From NCBI GenBank assembly GCA_051251645.1, contig JBPOEY010000003.1:248001-312000 (forward strand): a stretch of DNA of 64,000 bases, written 5' to 3'. Below the pieces are notes generated by a model, which worked only from the letters and a program-made list of their open reading frames with translations, searched no databases and was not told where the DNA came from. Source of the DNA: Litorimonas sp051251645 (GTDB lineage Bacteria > Pseudomonadota > Alphaproteobacteria > Caulobacterales > Maricaulaceae). Each line of letters starts with the position of its first letter. Position 1 is the stretch's first letter. This document shows, piece after piece, positions 8,402 through 16,507 of this stretch. The translations under genes were made by a program, and so were the position numbers.

Positions 8402-8868
8402 CGACTCCCAACCCGCATCAGGACAATCCGCACAGCGCGGATGACATTCATCCCGCGGCTAAGCCGTTCCTTTTCCTAGGTGAAACCAAAGTGAAGCGAA
8501 ATTTCATCTGGTTTCCACTTGGTGGTTTAGTCTTGGCATCAATTCTTGGCGTTATTCATCCGCAGAAACATCCGGCACCATTCGAGATGATTGGCGATTG
8601 GCCAATCCCGGGCAGTTGGGCGATCTTTGGCTTCTTAGCTTATAGCTTCATTGTTTTTGCAGCGCCGGCTTTGTTTCGTTTGCTCGCAAAACCAGAAACT
8701 TATTACGGGGAGGGCGGTTTGCCTGACCCGGATTATTCGACCGACCCGCTTTTGATTCCAGGAGGGGGGGATAACCCCGTCGGTAAGAATGCCGAGGATC
8801 TTTCCCCGCTCAATCCCAACGACCGTGACCCTTTAATCGGGGCGAGTGACTCTGGAAGCGCATCATGA
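8398..8868 (+). CDS. hypothetical two-helix membrane protein in the Mrp operon
   Basis: 156 residues, beginning at the ATG that overlaps the stop of the preceding antiporter subunit. Two hydrophobic segments (FIWFPLGGLVLASILGVIH and AIFGFLAYSFIVFAAPALFRLL) are separated by a short loop. Both ends are polar: the N-terminus is His/Asp-rich and the C-terminus carries GEGGLPDPDYSTDPLLIPGGG followed by Asn/Asp/Pro-rich sequence. No family recognised. Its place between two antiporter-like genes, with overlaps on both sides, suggests a bridging or assembly subunit. The C-terminal tail looks cytoplasmic and unstructured. Confidence 0.72.
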   Translation: MTTPNPHQDNPHSADDIHPAAKPFLFLGETKVKRNFIWFPLGGLVLASILGVIHPQKHPAPFEMIGDWPIPGSWAIFGFLAYSFIVFAAPALFRLLAKPETYYGEGGLPDPDYSTDPLLIPGGGDNPVGKNAEDLSPLNPNDRDPLIGASDSGSAS

Positions 8869-10592
8869 TTGATCTTTACCAGATCAACCCTGGTCTCTGG
8901 GTGATCCTCGCGGGCCTCGTCTGTGCGCTGATGCCAGCGAATTCGTTGCGCAAAGTTTTGGCCGTTATCGCGCCTGTCTTTGCTGCCGTGATGATTTTCA
9001 ACATTTATGACAACACGGAAGTGTTGGCCGGACAGTTTGAGATTGGCGGCGTGACGCTGACGACACTGCGGATCGATAACCTCTCGGTCGTGTGGGGCTA
9101 TCTCTTCTGTCTCGCAGGGCTGATTAACGCGATTTACGCACTCCATGAAAAGTCATGGATCACGGATAGTTCGGCGCTCGTTTATACAGGTGCGGCCATT
9201 GCAGGTGTTCTCGCGGGTGATATGCTGACCTTATTCCTGTTCTGGGAATTGACAGCGATCTCGTCCGTTTTCCTTGTCTGGCAGGGCGGGCAACGTGCCT
9301 ACGCGGCAGGCGTTCGCTATCTCGTTATTCAAGTTCTCTCCGGCGTTCTGCTGCTGGCAGGTGCGGTGATTTATGCGGGATCTAAGGGCGGTGATTTCAC
9401 CTTTGGTTATATTGGTTTGGATGCGCCGGGTGCGTGGCTCTTGCTCATTGCCATGGGTATCAAAGCAGGCTTCCCGATGCTGCATATGTGGATGCAAGAC
9501 GCCTATCCGAAAGCATCTATCACGGGGACTGTGATCCTTGCCAGCTTCACAACAAAATTTGCGATCTATGCGCTGGCGCGGGCCTTCCCGGGCACGGACC
9601 TTCTAATCTGGATCGGCTGTGCGATGACGATGTTCCCAGTCTTCTTCGCGGTGATCGAAAATGATCTGCGCCGCGTTCTCTCATTCTCACTCAATAACCA
9701 GCTTGGCTTTATGGTCGCCGGGATCGGCATTGGGACAACGATGGCAATGAATGGCGTCGTCGGACAAGTCTTTGTTCACGTCATCTTTAAAGGCTTGCTC
9801 TTTATGTCGATTGGCGCGGTCATGTATCGCACCGGAACGGCCAAAGCGTCTGAACTGGGTGGGCTATTCCGAAGTATGCCTTATACGACTGTGCTCTGCC
9901 TGATCGGGGCCGGGTCGATTGCGGCTTTCCCGATGTTGGCAGCCTTTGTCACCAAATCGATGATCCTCGCAGCAGCGCTTGAAGAACATCTCTGGATACC
10001 GTTTGCGATGATGTTGTTTGCCTCTGCCGGGGTGATGGAACATTCGGGTATCAAAGTGCCCCACTTTACCTTCTTTGCGCATGATAGCGGGCGGCGGGTC
10101 AAGGAAGCGCCTTGGAACATGCTCGTCGCGATGAGCTTAGCCGCTGTGCTCTGTATTGTGTTGGCGTGGCCATGGGGCGGATATCAGCTGCTTTATTCGA
10201 TCATGCCGTATGAGACGGACTACAGCCCCTACACGTGGGACCATGTGGTCTTTCAACTCCAACTTCTGTTTGCGGCCATCTTTGCCTTCACCCTGTTGAA
10301 ACGCTATAAATTCTATCCGGCTGAGCGGCGGGCGGAAATTGTTGATGCTGATATTCTTTATCGCCGGGTCGGTAAAAATATCGCGATTTGGGCCGACGCT
10401 GTCTGGACACGGTTATCCGTGCGCATGAAAACGCTGCGCGCCAATACGGCCGGTCATATCGGGCGACGGCTCTATCATGCTTTCTCACCCGCTGGCGCTC
10501 TCAGCCAAGCCGCGCCGTCAGGGCTTGCATCTGTTCTCGTCGCTGTTGTTTTAGTTCTAGTTCTTATTTTCGCCTATGTCGCAGGGACTTAA
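8865..10592 (+). CDS. third MrpD/ND5-type proton-conducting subunit
   Basis: 575 residues, about 15 transmembrane helices plus a C-terminal soluble stretch around residues 485-550 that is rich in Arg/Lys. Family features: FLFWELTAISSVFLVWQGG (Glu), KAGFPMLHMWMQDAYPKAS in place of the usual HTWLPDA motif, ASFTTKFAIYALARAF (Lys) and HVIFKGLLFMSIGAVMYRTG (Lys). The LHMWMQDAYP variant marks it as a separate branch from the two other copies. It ends with a last hydrophobic segment (VLVAVVLVLVLIFAYVAG). The final 17 bases overlap the start of the MucR gene. Confidence 0.85.
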   Translation: MIDLYQINPGLWVILAGLVCALMPANSLRKVLAVIAPVFAAVMIFNIYDNTEVLAGQFEIGGVTLTTLRIDNLSVVWGYLFCLAGLINAIYALHEKSWITDSSALVYTGAAIAGVLAGDMLTLFLFWELTAISSVFLVWQGGQRAYAAGVRYLVIQVLSGVLLLAGAVIYAGSKGGDFTFGYIGLDAPGAWLLLIAMGIKAGFPMLHMWMQDAYPKASITGTVILASFTTKFAIYALARAFPGTDLLIWIGCAMTMFPVFFAVIENDLRRVLSFSLNNQLGFMVAGIGIGTTMAMNGVVGQVFVHVIFKGLLFMSIGAVMYRTGTAKASELGGLFRSMPYTTVLCLIGAGSIAAFPMLAAFVTKSMILAAALEEHLWIPFAMMLFASAGVMEHSGIKVPHFTFFAHDSGRRVKEAPWNMLVAMSLAAVLCIVLAWPWGGYQLLYSIMPYETDYSPYTWDHVVFQLQLLFAAIFAFTLLKRYKFYPAERRAEIVDADILYRRVGKNIAIWADAVWTRLSVRMKTLRANTAGHIGRRLYHAFSPAGALSQAAPSGLASVLVAVVLVLVLIFAYVAGT

Positions 10593-10977
10593 TCCAGACG
10601 ACCCCATCCTTGCGATGAGCGCGACTGTGCTTGCCGCCTATGTGAGCCATCATACTGTGTCCGCGGATGATCTGCCGGCTTTGGCCCGGACGATCTACCA
10701 ATCGCTCGCGAATGCGTCTGGCGATGAGCGCGCCTCTTTTGGTAAAGACCCGGCAGTCCCAGTTGAGAAATCGATCACGGATAGTCACCTGATCTGCCTT
10801 GAAGATGGGAAACGCTTCCAATCGCTCAAACGCCACCTTCGCGTTGCCTTTGGTTTGACGCCAGACGCTTACCGCGAAAAGTGGGGTTTGCCAGATGACT
10901 ATCCGATGGTGTCTCCAGCCTATGCGCGGCGACGATCAGAGCTGGCGAAGCAATCCGGGCTCGGGAAATCGGCTTAG
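10576..10977 (+). CDS. MucR/Ros-family transcriptional regulator
   Basis: 133 residues. The family core LICLEDGKRFQSLKRHL followed by GLTPDAYREKWGLPDDYPMVSPAYA is a near-consensus MucR/Ros DNA-binding domain (residues about 68-115), and GLGKSA near the end is also typical. In zinc-binding members the site is C-x2-D/C ... H-x3-H; here the Cys, Asp and first His are present but the second His position is Ala (HLRVA), so the protein may fold without zinc, as known for some MucR relatives. The chosen ATG lies inside the last codons of the antiporter gene; an ATG at 10615 is the alternative. MucR proteins are nucleoid-type silencers and cell-cycle regulators in dimorphic alphaproteobacteria. Confidence 0.9.
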   Translation: MSQGLNPDDPILAMSATVLAAYVSHHTVSADDLPALARTIYQSLANASGDERASFGKDPAVPVEKSITDSHLICLEDGKRFQSLKRHLRVAFGLTPDAYREKWGLPDDYPMVSPAYARRRSELAKQSGLGKSA

Positions 10978-11052
10978 ATCACGCCGTATTTTGATGTTTC
11001 GTGGCGCTGAGTCAGAACAAAACCTCTAAGTTTTCCTATCTCAAAACATAAC

Positions 11053-11155
11053 GATTCGCCCCCGAATCGAAAATGGGCGTAAAACGGGCCCTTCAGCCTA
11101 ATTTATGGTTAACAAAGTCTTGCCGCCGAATCACCAATCCTTGATGGTCTGATTC
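11053..11155. promoter_or_regulatory. cluster of four GANTC (CcrM-type methylation) sites
   Basis: GANTC occurs at 11053-11057 (GATTC), 11064-11068 (GAATC), 11128-11132 (GAATC) and 11151-11155 (GATTC), within 103 bases upstream of the PAS_5 gene. A random sequence would hold about one per 256 bases. In dimorphic alphaproteobacteria CcrM methylates GANTC and the methylation state tunes cell-cycle promoters, so this leader may be methylation-sensitive. Functional role is inferred only. Confidence 0.45.
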
Positions 11156-11190
11156 GTTGGGTGATTTGGACGATCTTTTAGGGGAATGAT

Positions 11191-11709
11191 GTGATCAAGG
11201 GTGATGCGTTGCGGCACCAGATGGTGCTTCCGCAGCAGAGAGATTTTTACGATTATTGGCGGAGTAAATGTGTGGGCGGGAGGCTGCCTTCACGGTCTGA
11301 TATTGATCCGTCAGAAATCTGTGCTCAGCTGCCTATGGTGACGATTACCGAACGTGAAATCCCGGACAAAGCGTCTGCGGATCATCGTTACCTCTTCCGC
11401 CTTGCCGGAACTGGCTTTTGGCGTTTTTACGGCGATGAAATCCAAGGTCAGTATGTCGATGAGCTTCCTATCGGGAGTCGTGCTGATTACTGGCACCGCG
11501 TTCTCGATATGGTAGTTGACCAACGGCGCCCTTTCCACGGCGTGACCAAACCTAATACCCCAATTGGATCGCATATGGCGCAGTTTTGGGTCCGGCTCCC
11601 ACTCTCAGAGGATGGGGTTACGGTCAGTTCGATCCTCGGCTTCGATCATATCTGCGCGCTTGAAACCATCGTTGAACCTCTCGCAAATGCGCAAAAAATT
11701 TACGCCTAA
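11191..11709 (+). CDS. PAS_5-domain protein
   Basis: 172 residues, GTG start preceded by a purine-rich site (AGGGGAA). The protein matches the PAS_5 (PF07310-type) family common in Rhizobiales and Caulobacterales: an N-terminal DFYDYWRSKCVGGRLPSRSDIDP motif, ending with the family's hydrophobic strand, then YLFRLAGTGFWRFYGDEIQGQYVDEL and the central strand. There is no output domain, so it is either a free sensor domain or a partner protein. It stands alone between the MucR gene and gafY with non-coding DNA on both sides. The leader contains the GANTC cluster. Ligand and function unknown. Confidence 0.75.
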   Translation: MIKGDALRHQMVLPQQRDFYDYWRSKCVGGRLPSRSDIDPSEICAQLPMVTITEREIPDKASADHRYLFRLAGTGFWRFYGDEIQGQYVDELPIGSRADYWHRVLDMVVDQRRPFHGVTKPNTPIGSHMAQFWVRLPLSEDGVTVSSILGFDHICALETIVEPLANAQKIYA

Positions 11710-11758
11710 TTCAAAGACCTAACGACTTATTATCCCGTTAAGGGGGCAAGGGGTCGTC

Positions 11759-11788
11759 ATACGCTAAAAAAGGGTATAGGAATATAAT
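11759..11788 (+). promoter_or_regulatory. candidate promoter of the gafY-gafZ-GTA operon
   Basis: A perfect TATAAT is present at 11783-11788, 55 bases before the gafY start and 44 bases before its strong ribosome-binding site AGGAGG (11833-11838). The sequence 17-18 bases further upstream (ATACGCT) is a poor -35, which would fit a promoter that depends on an activator. No transcription start can be proved from sequence. Confidence 0.35.
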
Positions 11789-11843
11789 CCTCGCTATCGT
11801 CTACGCCGCTATGGTTAGCGGCCAAGGGACACAGGAGGATAGA

Positions 11844-12173
11844 ATGCCCCGCATCAAACACATTGACCCGACCGATCCAGCTCGCGCGAAGCTGGCTGTG
11901 GCAGCGGCCGCGATAGAGTTCGGGGTTCCTGATCTCGATCTGGCCACTCCCGAACAACGCGCCCCTCTTACAGACTATGCCCGGCAAGTGGCCATGTATT
12001 TGGCGTCCTGCAGTTTCGGCATGACGATGACGCGGATCGGCGAACTTTTCGGGCGAGATCGCTCAACCGTTAGTCACGCTATCCGTGTCGTTGAAGACGG
12101 ACGCACCGATCCAGTTTTAGATGAGAAAATCGAGCGGCTCGAAATTTGGCTTGGCAAGGCGCCACAGCGATGA
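11844..12173 (+). CDS. gafY: GafY-like GTA activator with DnaA-C-type helix-turn-helix
   Basis: 109 residues. Residues about 42-85 resemble domain IV of DnaA: YARQVAMYLASCSFGMTMTRIGELFGRDRSTVSHAI, with the DnaA signature helix GRDRSTVSHA at 70-79. There is no AAA+ domain, so it is not a replication initiator. In Caulobacter the GTA activators GafY and GafZ are a DnaA-C-like DNA-binding protein and a partner; GafA of Rhodobacter combines similar parts in one protein. Here the gene overlaps the next one (DUF6456) by four bases and the GTA cluster begins about 0.8 kb downstream, so I assign GafY. Start: ATG at 11844, ten bases or less after AGGAGG; the longer frame from 11811 lacks such a site. 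Alternative: another DnaA-C-like regulator such as the small HTH proteins of rhizobia. Confidence 0.78.
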   Translation: MPRIKHIDPTDPARAKLAVAAAAIEFGVPDLDLATPEQRAPLTDYARQVAMYLASCSFGMTMTRIGELFGRDRSTVSHAIRVVEDGRTDPVLDEKIERLEIWLGKAPQR

Positions 12174-12952
12174 ATCCGGAGCAAGACACCTTAAGAACGG
12201 AACAACTGCTGCGCAGCCTATTGCGGGGGAAGGCCTTGATTGAGCGACAAGCGATATCGGGTGACTGGCCTGCCTATCCCGGCGGGGACCGTCGAAAACG
12301 ACCACTGTTTTGGGTCAATAGCGGGGATATCGATGGCTTGCTGGCCGACGGCGTTTTGGTGGCGACGGATCGGGGCGTCGGCTTGTCGAGTGAGACACGA
12401 CGTCGTTTGCTTTACGGTCACTCCGCGCGTGAAGTGGTTGAGACAACTGAATTCATTCCGTCCGGTGTCGAGCGGCCCGTGCGCCGCAATGTGCGCGGCA
12501 CGGTGATATTGCGACTGGCGCGCCAGACAGACAGACAGGGCGATGCTTTGCTGCGTGACGCGCAAATCACGGCGGCGCATCGCTACACGCTCGATATGCT
12601 CCGGGCCGGTGAAGGGCATGTTGGGACTGTCGATCTATCCGCGCCCAAGGTTGATAGCACGCGCCGTCATGACGCGGCGGAGCGCGCCGCATTGAGCCGG
12701 CTTGATGGCCATCGTGCCTTACAGCAGGCTCGCACGGCCATTGGGCCCGATCTTTCGCGACTACTTAATGCGGTCTGCGGGGCAAATGAACGATTAGAAG
12801 CGATTGAACGGGCGGAGCGTTGGTCCCGAGGGACGGGTCTGTCTGTACTTAAAATCGCGCTAGATTTACTCGTGCGGCACTACGGCACAGTGCCGGGGGA
12901 ATGCGCGAATTCTGTGACTTTGGTTCATGAAAATCAGACGAAATCCGCCTAA
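12170..12952 (+). CDS. gafZ: GafZ-like (DUF6456) GTA transcription factor, putative anti-terminator
   Basis: 260 residues, ATG overlapping the gafY stop (ATGA). The C-terminal part, about 165-250, fits DUF6456: the conserved run around ERLEAIERAERWSRGTGLSVLK and ALDLLVRHYG. The N-terminal 100 residues contain a possible winged-helix region (LLRGKALIER...GVGLSSETRRRLL). In Caulobacter crescentus GafZ is described as an anti-terminator that works with RNA polymerase and Nus factors to read through terminators in the GTA cluster. The gene pair plus its place 39 bases before terS support the assignment, and two intrinsic terminators lie downstream in the structural genes. DUF6456 proteins have other paralogues of unknown function, so the name is an inference from context. 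Confidence 0.75.
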   Translation: MNPEQDTLRTEQLLRSLLRGKALIERQAISGDWPAYPGGDRRKRPLFWVNSGDIDGLLADGVLVATDRGVGLSSETRRRLLYGHSAREVVETTEFIPSGVERPVRRNVRGTVILRLARQTDRQGDALLRDAQITAAHRYTLDMLRAGEGHVGTVDLSAPKVDSTRRHDAAERAALSRLDGHRALQQARTAIGPDLSRLLNAVCGANERLEAIERAERWSRGTGLSVLKIALDLLVRHYGTVPGECANSVTLVHENQTKSA

Positions 12953-12991
12953 TTATATCCGCGTTTTATCGACTGGTCGCATAGTCTTGCC

Positions 12992-13330
12992 ATGACACAG
13001 ATAATTCCGAAAAAGCCGTCGCCTCAAAATGAAACGTCGATTGAGGGCGCGCGTGATAGCACCACACTCATCCGAAAGTTACAGGATAAATTGCTCGCGC
13101 TGGGTCAGGATGTGGATACGCTTCCTGCTTCTGACATAGAAAAAACGGCGAAAGCCATTTCAACCCTTATTGCCAGCGTTGAAAAGGCCGACGCTTATCT
13201 ACAAACTAGCGGCAGTATAGGGCCGCGAGATGGGTTGTCTGAACCTTCACGTCTGGACCTTCTGCGCAAGATCAAACGTATGGTTGAAAATGGCGCGTTG
13301 AACGAGTTGGCGAATGACGCCGATGTCTAA
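12992..13330 (+). CDS. terS: GTA small terminase-like protein (g1)
   Basis: 112 residues, first structural gene of the GTA cluster, starting 39 bases after gafZ and overlapping terL by 17 bases. Residues 25-80 are predicted helical (LIRKLQDKLLALGQDVDTL and SDIEKTAKAISTLIASVEKAD), consistent with the oligomerising core of RcGTA g1/TerS. There is no visible N-terminal helix-turn-helix; GTA TerS proteins lack specific DNA recognition, in line with packaging of random host DNA. Short and weakly conserved, so identification is mainly by position and helical pattern. Confidence 0.75.
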   Translation: MTQIIPKKPSPQNETSIEGARDSTTLIRKLQDKLLALGQDVDTLPASDIEKTAKAISTLIASVEKADAYLQTSGSIGPRDGLSEPSRLDLLRKIKRMVENGALNELANDADV

Positions 13331-14597
13331 GTTCCAAAAACGGGATGTGGATGCCCGTCAGCAAGATTATATCATGCGGAATTGGTTGGCACTTGCGCGA
13401 CGTGACCAAATCGCCCCCGAGGACGCGAACTGGTCGGTCTGGTTGGTTCTAGGGGGTCGGGGTTCGGGTAAGACGCGGACCGGCGCCGAGTGGATATTGG
13501 ACTGTGTTCGGCGCGGCGCAAAGCGCATTGCGCTCGTGGCGCCGACACTTCATGATGCCCGTGAAGTTATGCTGGGGGGGGATAGCGGATTGATCCGTAT
13601 CGGCTTCCGGGATGAACGCGCCCGCTATGAACCAACACGGCGCCGTGTTGTTTTTCCGGCTCGACCAGGACAGAGCCCGGCTATTGCCTATCTCTTCTCT
13701 GCGCATGATCCTGATCGCCTGCGTGGCCCACAATTTGATTGTGCTTGGGGCGATGAATTTTGTGCGTGGCCCGATCCAGACGCCGTTCTGTCGAACCTGC
13801 GGCTCGGATTACGCTTAGGCGAACGCCCGCAACTCTGTTTAACGAGCACGCCGCGCCCATTACCCATGTTGGATACGCTCTTGGCCAGTTCGGGCACGCG
13901 GATCACGCGGTCGCGAACCTATGATAATGCCGATAATCTGGCTCCTGGATTTATCCAGACGATGGTTGACACTTACGGCGGCTCTGCCTTGGGGCGGCAG
14001 GAGTTGGATGGGGAAATTGTTCGCGATCACCCCGGCGCGATTTTCAGCCGCGCCGACATAGATCGAACCCGTGTTACTAAAGCGCCGCAGCTTGATCGGG
14101 TCCTTGTTGCGCTTGATCCCCCAGCGACGTCTGGCGAGACGGCGGACCGGTGTGGACTGGTGGTTGTCGGCCGTTGCGGTGAGGGACAGGATGCCGAGGC
14201 CTATGTTCTGCGGGATGCGAGCCTCCCTCGCGCAGCGCCAAACGTGTGGGCTGAACGCGCTATCGCGCTCTACCATAGCTATGAGGCTGACGGGATTTTG
14301 GCTGAAAGCAATCAGGGCGGGGAAATGATTGAATCGGTCATTCACCAAATTGATTCTGCTGTGCCTGTTCTTCGCCGCCATGCGACGCGGAGTAAACGTG
14401 GGCGTGCCACCCCGGTTGGACTTTTATATGCGCGGGGCCGGGTCCATCATGTCGGGACATGGGCTGCGCTAGAAGACGAGCTATGCGCCTTTGGGGGTCC
14501 GCATCAAAAAGGATCACCAGATCGGATGGATGCGTTGGTATGGGGCGTGTCAGAGCTTTTATTTAACCGCTCTGAACCAAGACTTCGTTTTCTTTAA
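13314..14597 (+). CDS. terL: GTA large terminase, ATPase and nuclease (g2)
   Basis: 427-residue packaging motor. ATPase domain: Walker A GGRGSGKT at 47-54, Walker B region DCAWGDE at 142-148, coupling motif TSTPRP near 178-183. Nuclease domain: acidic residues in ALDPP (D268), AESNQGG (E331) and SPDRMDALVW (D403, D406), as expected for an RNase H-like headful nuclease. Length is typical for RcGTA-like g2. Pumps about 4 kb fragments of host DNA into GTA heads in the known systems. Start at ATG 13314; ATG 13323 three codons later is equally possible. All motifs are intact, so the motor should be active. Confidence 0.95.
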   Translation: MTPMSKFQKRDVDARQQDYIMRNWLALARRDQIAPEDANWSVWLVLGGRGSGKTRTGAEWILDCVRRGAKRIALVAPTLHDAREVMLGGDSGLIRIGFRDERARYEPTRRRVVFPARPGQSPAIAYLFSAHDPDRLRGPQFDCAWGDEFCAWPDPDAVLSNLRLGLRLGERPQLCLTSTPRPLPMLDTLLASSGTRITRSRTYDNADNLAPGFIQTMVDTYGGSALGRQELDGEIVRDHPGAIFSRADIDRTRVTKAPQLDRVLVALDPPATSGETADRCGLVVVGRCGEGQDAEAYVLRDASLPRAAPNVWAERAIALYHSYEADGILAESNQGGEMIESVIHQIDSAVPVLRRHATRSKRGRATPVGLLYARGRVHHVGTWAALEDELCAFGGPHQKGSPDRMDALVWGVSELLFNRSEPRLRFL

Positions 14598-14671
14598 CGC
14601 TGCATTTACCATGGGGCTTCATACAAAGTTGATATAACCGACCGTCGCAGGATGCGACAGAGGAGCCTGAC

Positions 14672-15115
14672 ATGGCAAAAAACGGACCTGATAATCGCCG
14701 CGAACTTGCGGATTTGCAGATCAAGTTGAAAGATACAGACCGAGAACTCGGTCAGCTCAACTGGGATTTGGCCCGAGAACTCATCACATTAGCAGACCAG
14801 TCGAAAGACGCCGGACCGCTTATTCAAGCGGTCGAGGCGCTCCGCTCGGCGACTCGATATTATTCATTTGAAGACGCCCCGCGTGAACACGCGCTGATCC
14901 AAAAAGCGATTGCCGATACATTGCTCAGGCTGGGTCAAACTACGGGAGACCGAGACGCATTGACGACCGCCCGTGACGCTTATCGCGGCGCGATTACGCT
15001 CGCCTCTCTCTTATCGGACGAAGAACTCCGCGAGAGCCTCCGCATCAGCTATAAGGCAACGCTTGATCTGCTCGGCCATCGGTCAACCAAGCCGCCTCTC
15101 TTCCGCGTCGCCTAA
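14672..15115 (+). CDS. TPR-like helical protein inserted between terL and portal
   Basis: 147 residues with a good ribosome-binding site (GAGGAG). The N-terminal third is charged and heptad-like (LADLQIKLKDTDRELGQLNW). The remainder looks like tetratricopeptide-type helical hairpins: AVEALRSATRYYS, HALIQKAIADTLLRLGQTTGD and ALTTARDAYRGAITLASLL. The ancestral RcGTA cluster has no gene in this place. It is bounded upstream by a small inverted repeat (GTCGCA/TGCGAC, 14644-14658) and downstream by a strong intrinsic terminator, so it looks like a moron-style insertion or a separate transcription unit. It could be a scaffold or a regulator of particle assembly; no function is claimed. Confidence 0.8.
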   Translation: MAKNGPDNRRELADLQIKLKDTDRELGQLNWDLARELITLADQSKDAGPLIQAVEALRSATRYYSFEDAPREHALIQKAIADTLLRLGQTTGDRDALTTARDAYRGAITLASLLSDEELRESLRISYKATLDLLGHRSTKPPLFRVA

Positions 15116-15140
15116 GAGCCCGTCAAAATTAACGAATGAC

Positions 15141-15174
15141 AAGCCGTCTCCGCGAAATGCGAGGGCGGCTTTTT
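15141..15174 (+). terminator. intrinsic terminator inside the GTA cluster (between TPR gene and portal)
   Basis: Stem AAGCCGTC (15141-15148) pairs with GGCGGCTT (15164-15171, one G-U pair), with CGC/GCG adding an inner stem, and is followed by a T run to 15174. It lies 26 bases after the TPR gene and 190 bases before the portal start, on the transcript of the GTA operon. Confidence 0.8.
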
Positions 15175-15364
15175 ACATTATGTTGGCTTTTAGGTGGTCG
15201 TGTCCAAAATACCGCGCAAACGATCCGCGTGAATCGGGTCAATAACGACTTTAAAACCAATCGTTTGGCAGAAAAACAGCCAACTCAATCCGCGTCACCC
15301 GAAGTGGCTCCATAACACCTCTATCGCTGCTCAAAAGGTTTTGGGCGTCGAGGGGAACATCTTC

Positions 15365-16507
15365 ATGAGATTGCCATTTACAGGACGCCCATCTGCGTCT
15401 TTGCCTACCGCCATGCCGGCGCCTAATGGAGCAGAGGTCAAATCATCAAACCCTCTAGTGGCTTTAGAGTTGTCGCGTCGCGCCAATTTTACGGCCCCAG
15501 ATTTCGGTTCGCTTTGCCGCGAAGGGTTCGCGCGCAACCCTGTCGTTTACCGCTGCGTCAGGATGATTTCCGAGAGCGCCGCTTCTGTGCCGTTGACAGG
15601 TGAGGGCTTGCCAACCGGGGCGACCGAAGCGTTGGAACGGTTCTACGGATATTTGCAAGTGGCGGGAGCGGCTTATCTGCAAGGGGTTGAGATCGACGGC
15701 CAACTTGTCGCATTTCGAGCCCTACGACCTGATACAGTGACACCGCTCACGGATGCTGCTGGGCGCCCGGCAGGGTTCGAAGTTCGGACGGATCGGGGCA
15801 AGACGGTCTATCCGCGTGATGCTCTCACAGGACGTTGCGCCATTATGGCGCTCGCGCTGTTTAACCCGATGGACGAGGTGGCGGGGCAATCGCCGTTGCG
15901 GGCGGCGGCTACCAGTGTTGATTTGCACAATCAAGGAACTCGCTGGGCAAAATCTCTGCTTGATAATAGCGCGCGTCCGTCTGGGGCGCTGATCTACAAA
16001 AGTGGAGCCGGGGAGCGTTTATCTCGCGACCAAATCGACCGTTTAAAAGGCGAGCTGGAACAAGGCTTCACAGGGGCCGCCCGGGCCGGCCGCCCGATGG
16101 TCTTAGAAGGGGGGCTTGATTGGAAAACGATGGGGATGAGCCCCTCCGATATGGATTTCACACAAGGTCGACGCGAAGCCGCCCGCGATATCGCGCTGGC
16201 GTTTGGCGTTCCGCCGATGTTGCTCGGTATTCCGGGCGACAACACGTATTCCAACTATGCTGAGGCCAACCGTGCGTTTTGGCGTCACACTGTTATCCCG
16301 CTTGTCGGGCGCACGGCGCGGGCCGTGTCTGAATGGGTGAGTGCGTTCTCGGACGACCCCATTACCTTAAGCCCCGATCTCGACACGGTGTCAGCTTTGG
16401 CGACGGAGCGCAGTGCCCTGTGGGAGCGGTTAGAAAAAGCCAGTTTCTTGGATGAGGATGAACGCCGTGCCTTTGCGGGATTGCCGAGGCGAGGGGGTGT
16501 TCAATGA
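15365..16507 (+). CDS. GTA portal protein, HK97 family (g3)
   Basis: 380 residues. HK97-type phage portal features: an N-terminal VALELSRRANFTAPDFGSL region, RNPVVYRCVRMISESAASVPL (helix characteristic of the family), the LRPDTVTPLTDAAGRPAGFEV wing domain, FNPMDEVAGQSPLRAA, LSRDQIDRLKGELEQGF and the DNA-tunnel/clip region AFGVPPMLLGIPGDNTYSNYAEANRAFW. Twelve copies form the head vertex through which DNA enters. I choose the ATG at 15365 with AGGGG nine bases upstream; a TTG at 15341 would add eight residues. It overlaps the following gene by four bases. Confidence 0.93.
   Translation: MRLPFTGRPSASLPTAMPAPNGAEVKSSNPLVALELSRRANFTAPDFGSLCREGFARNPVVYRCVRMISESAASVPLTGEGLPTGATEALERFYGYLQVAGAAYLQGVEIDGQLVAFRALRPDTVTPLTDAAGRPAGFEVRTDRGKTVYPRDALTGRCAIMALALFNPMDEVAGQSPLRAAATSVDLHNQGTRWAKSLLDNSARPSGALIYKSGAGERLSRDQIDRLKGELEQGFTGAARAGRPMVLEGGLDWKTMGMSPSDMDFTQGRREAARDIALAFGVPPMLLGIPGDNTYSNYAEANRAFWRHTVIPLVGRTARAVSEWVSAFSDDPITLSPDLDTVSALATERSALWERLEKASFLDEDERRAFAGLPRRGGVQ

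Noticed and set aside
14644..14658. Inverted repeat GTCGCA/TGCGAC upstream of the TPR gene as a terminator
   Set aside because: Six-pair stem with no T tract after it; it could be an operator or a chance hairpin, so it is only mentioned in the TPR entry.
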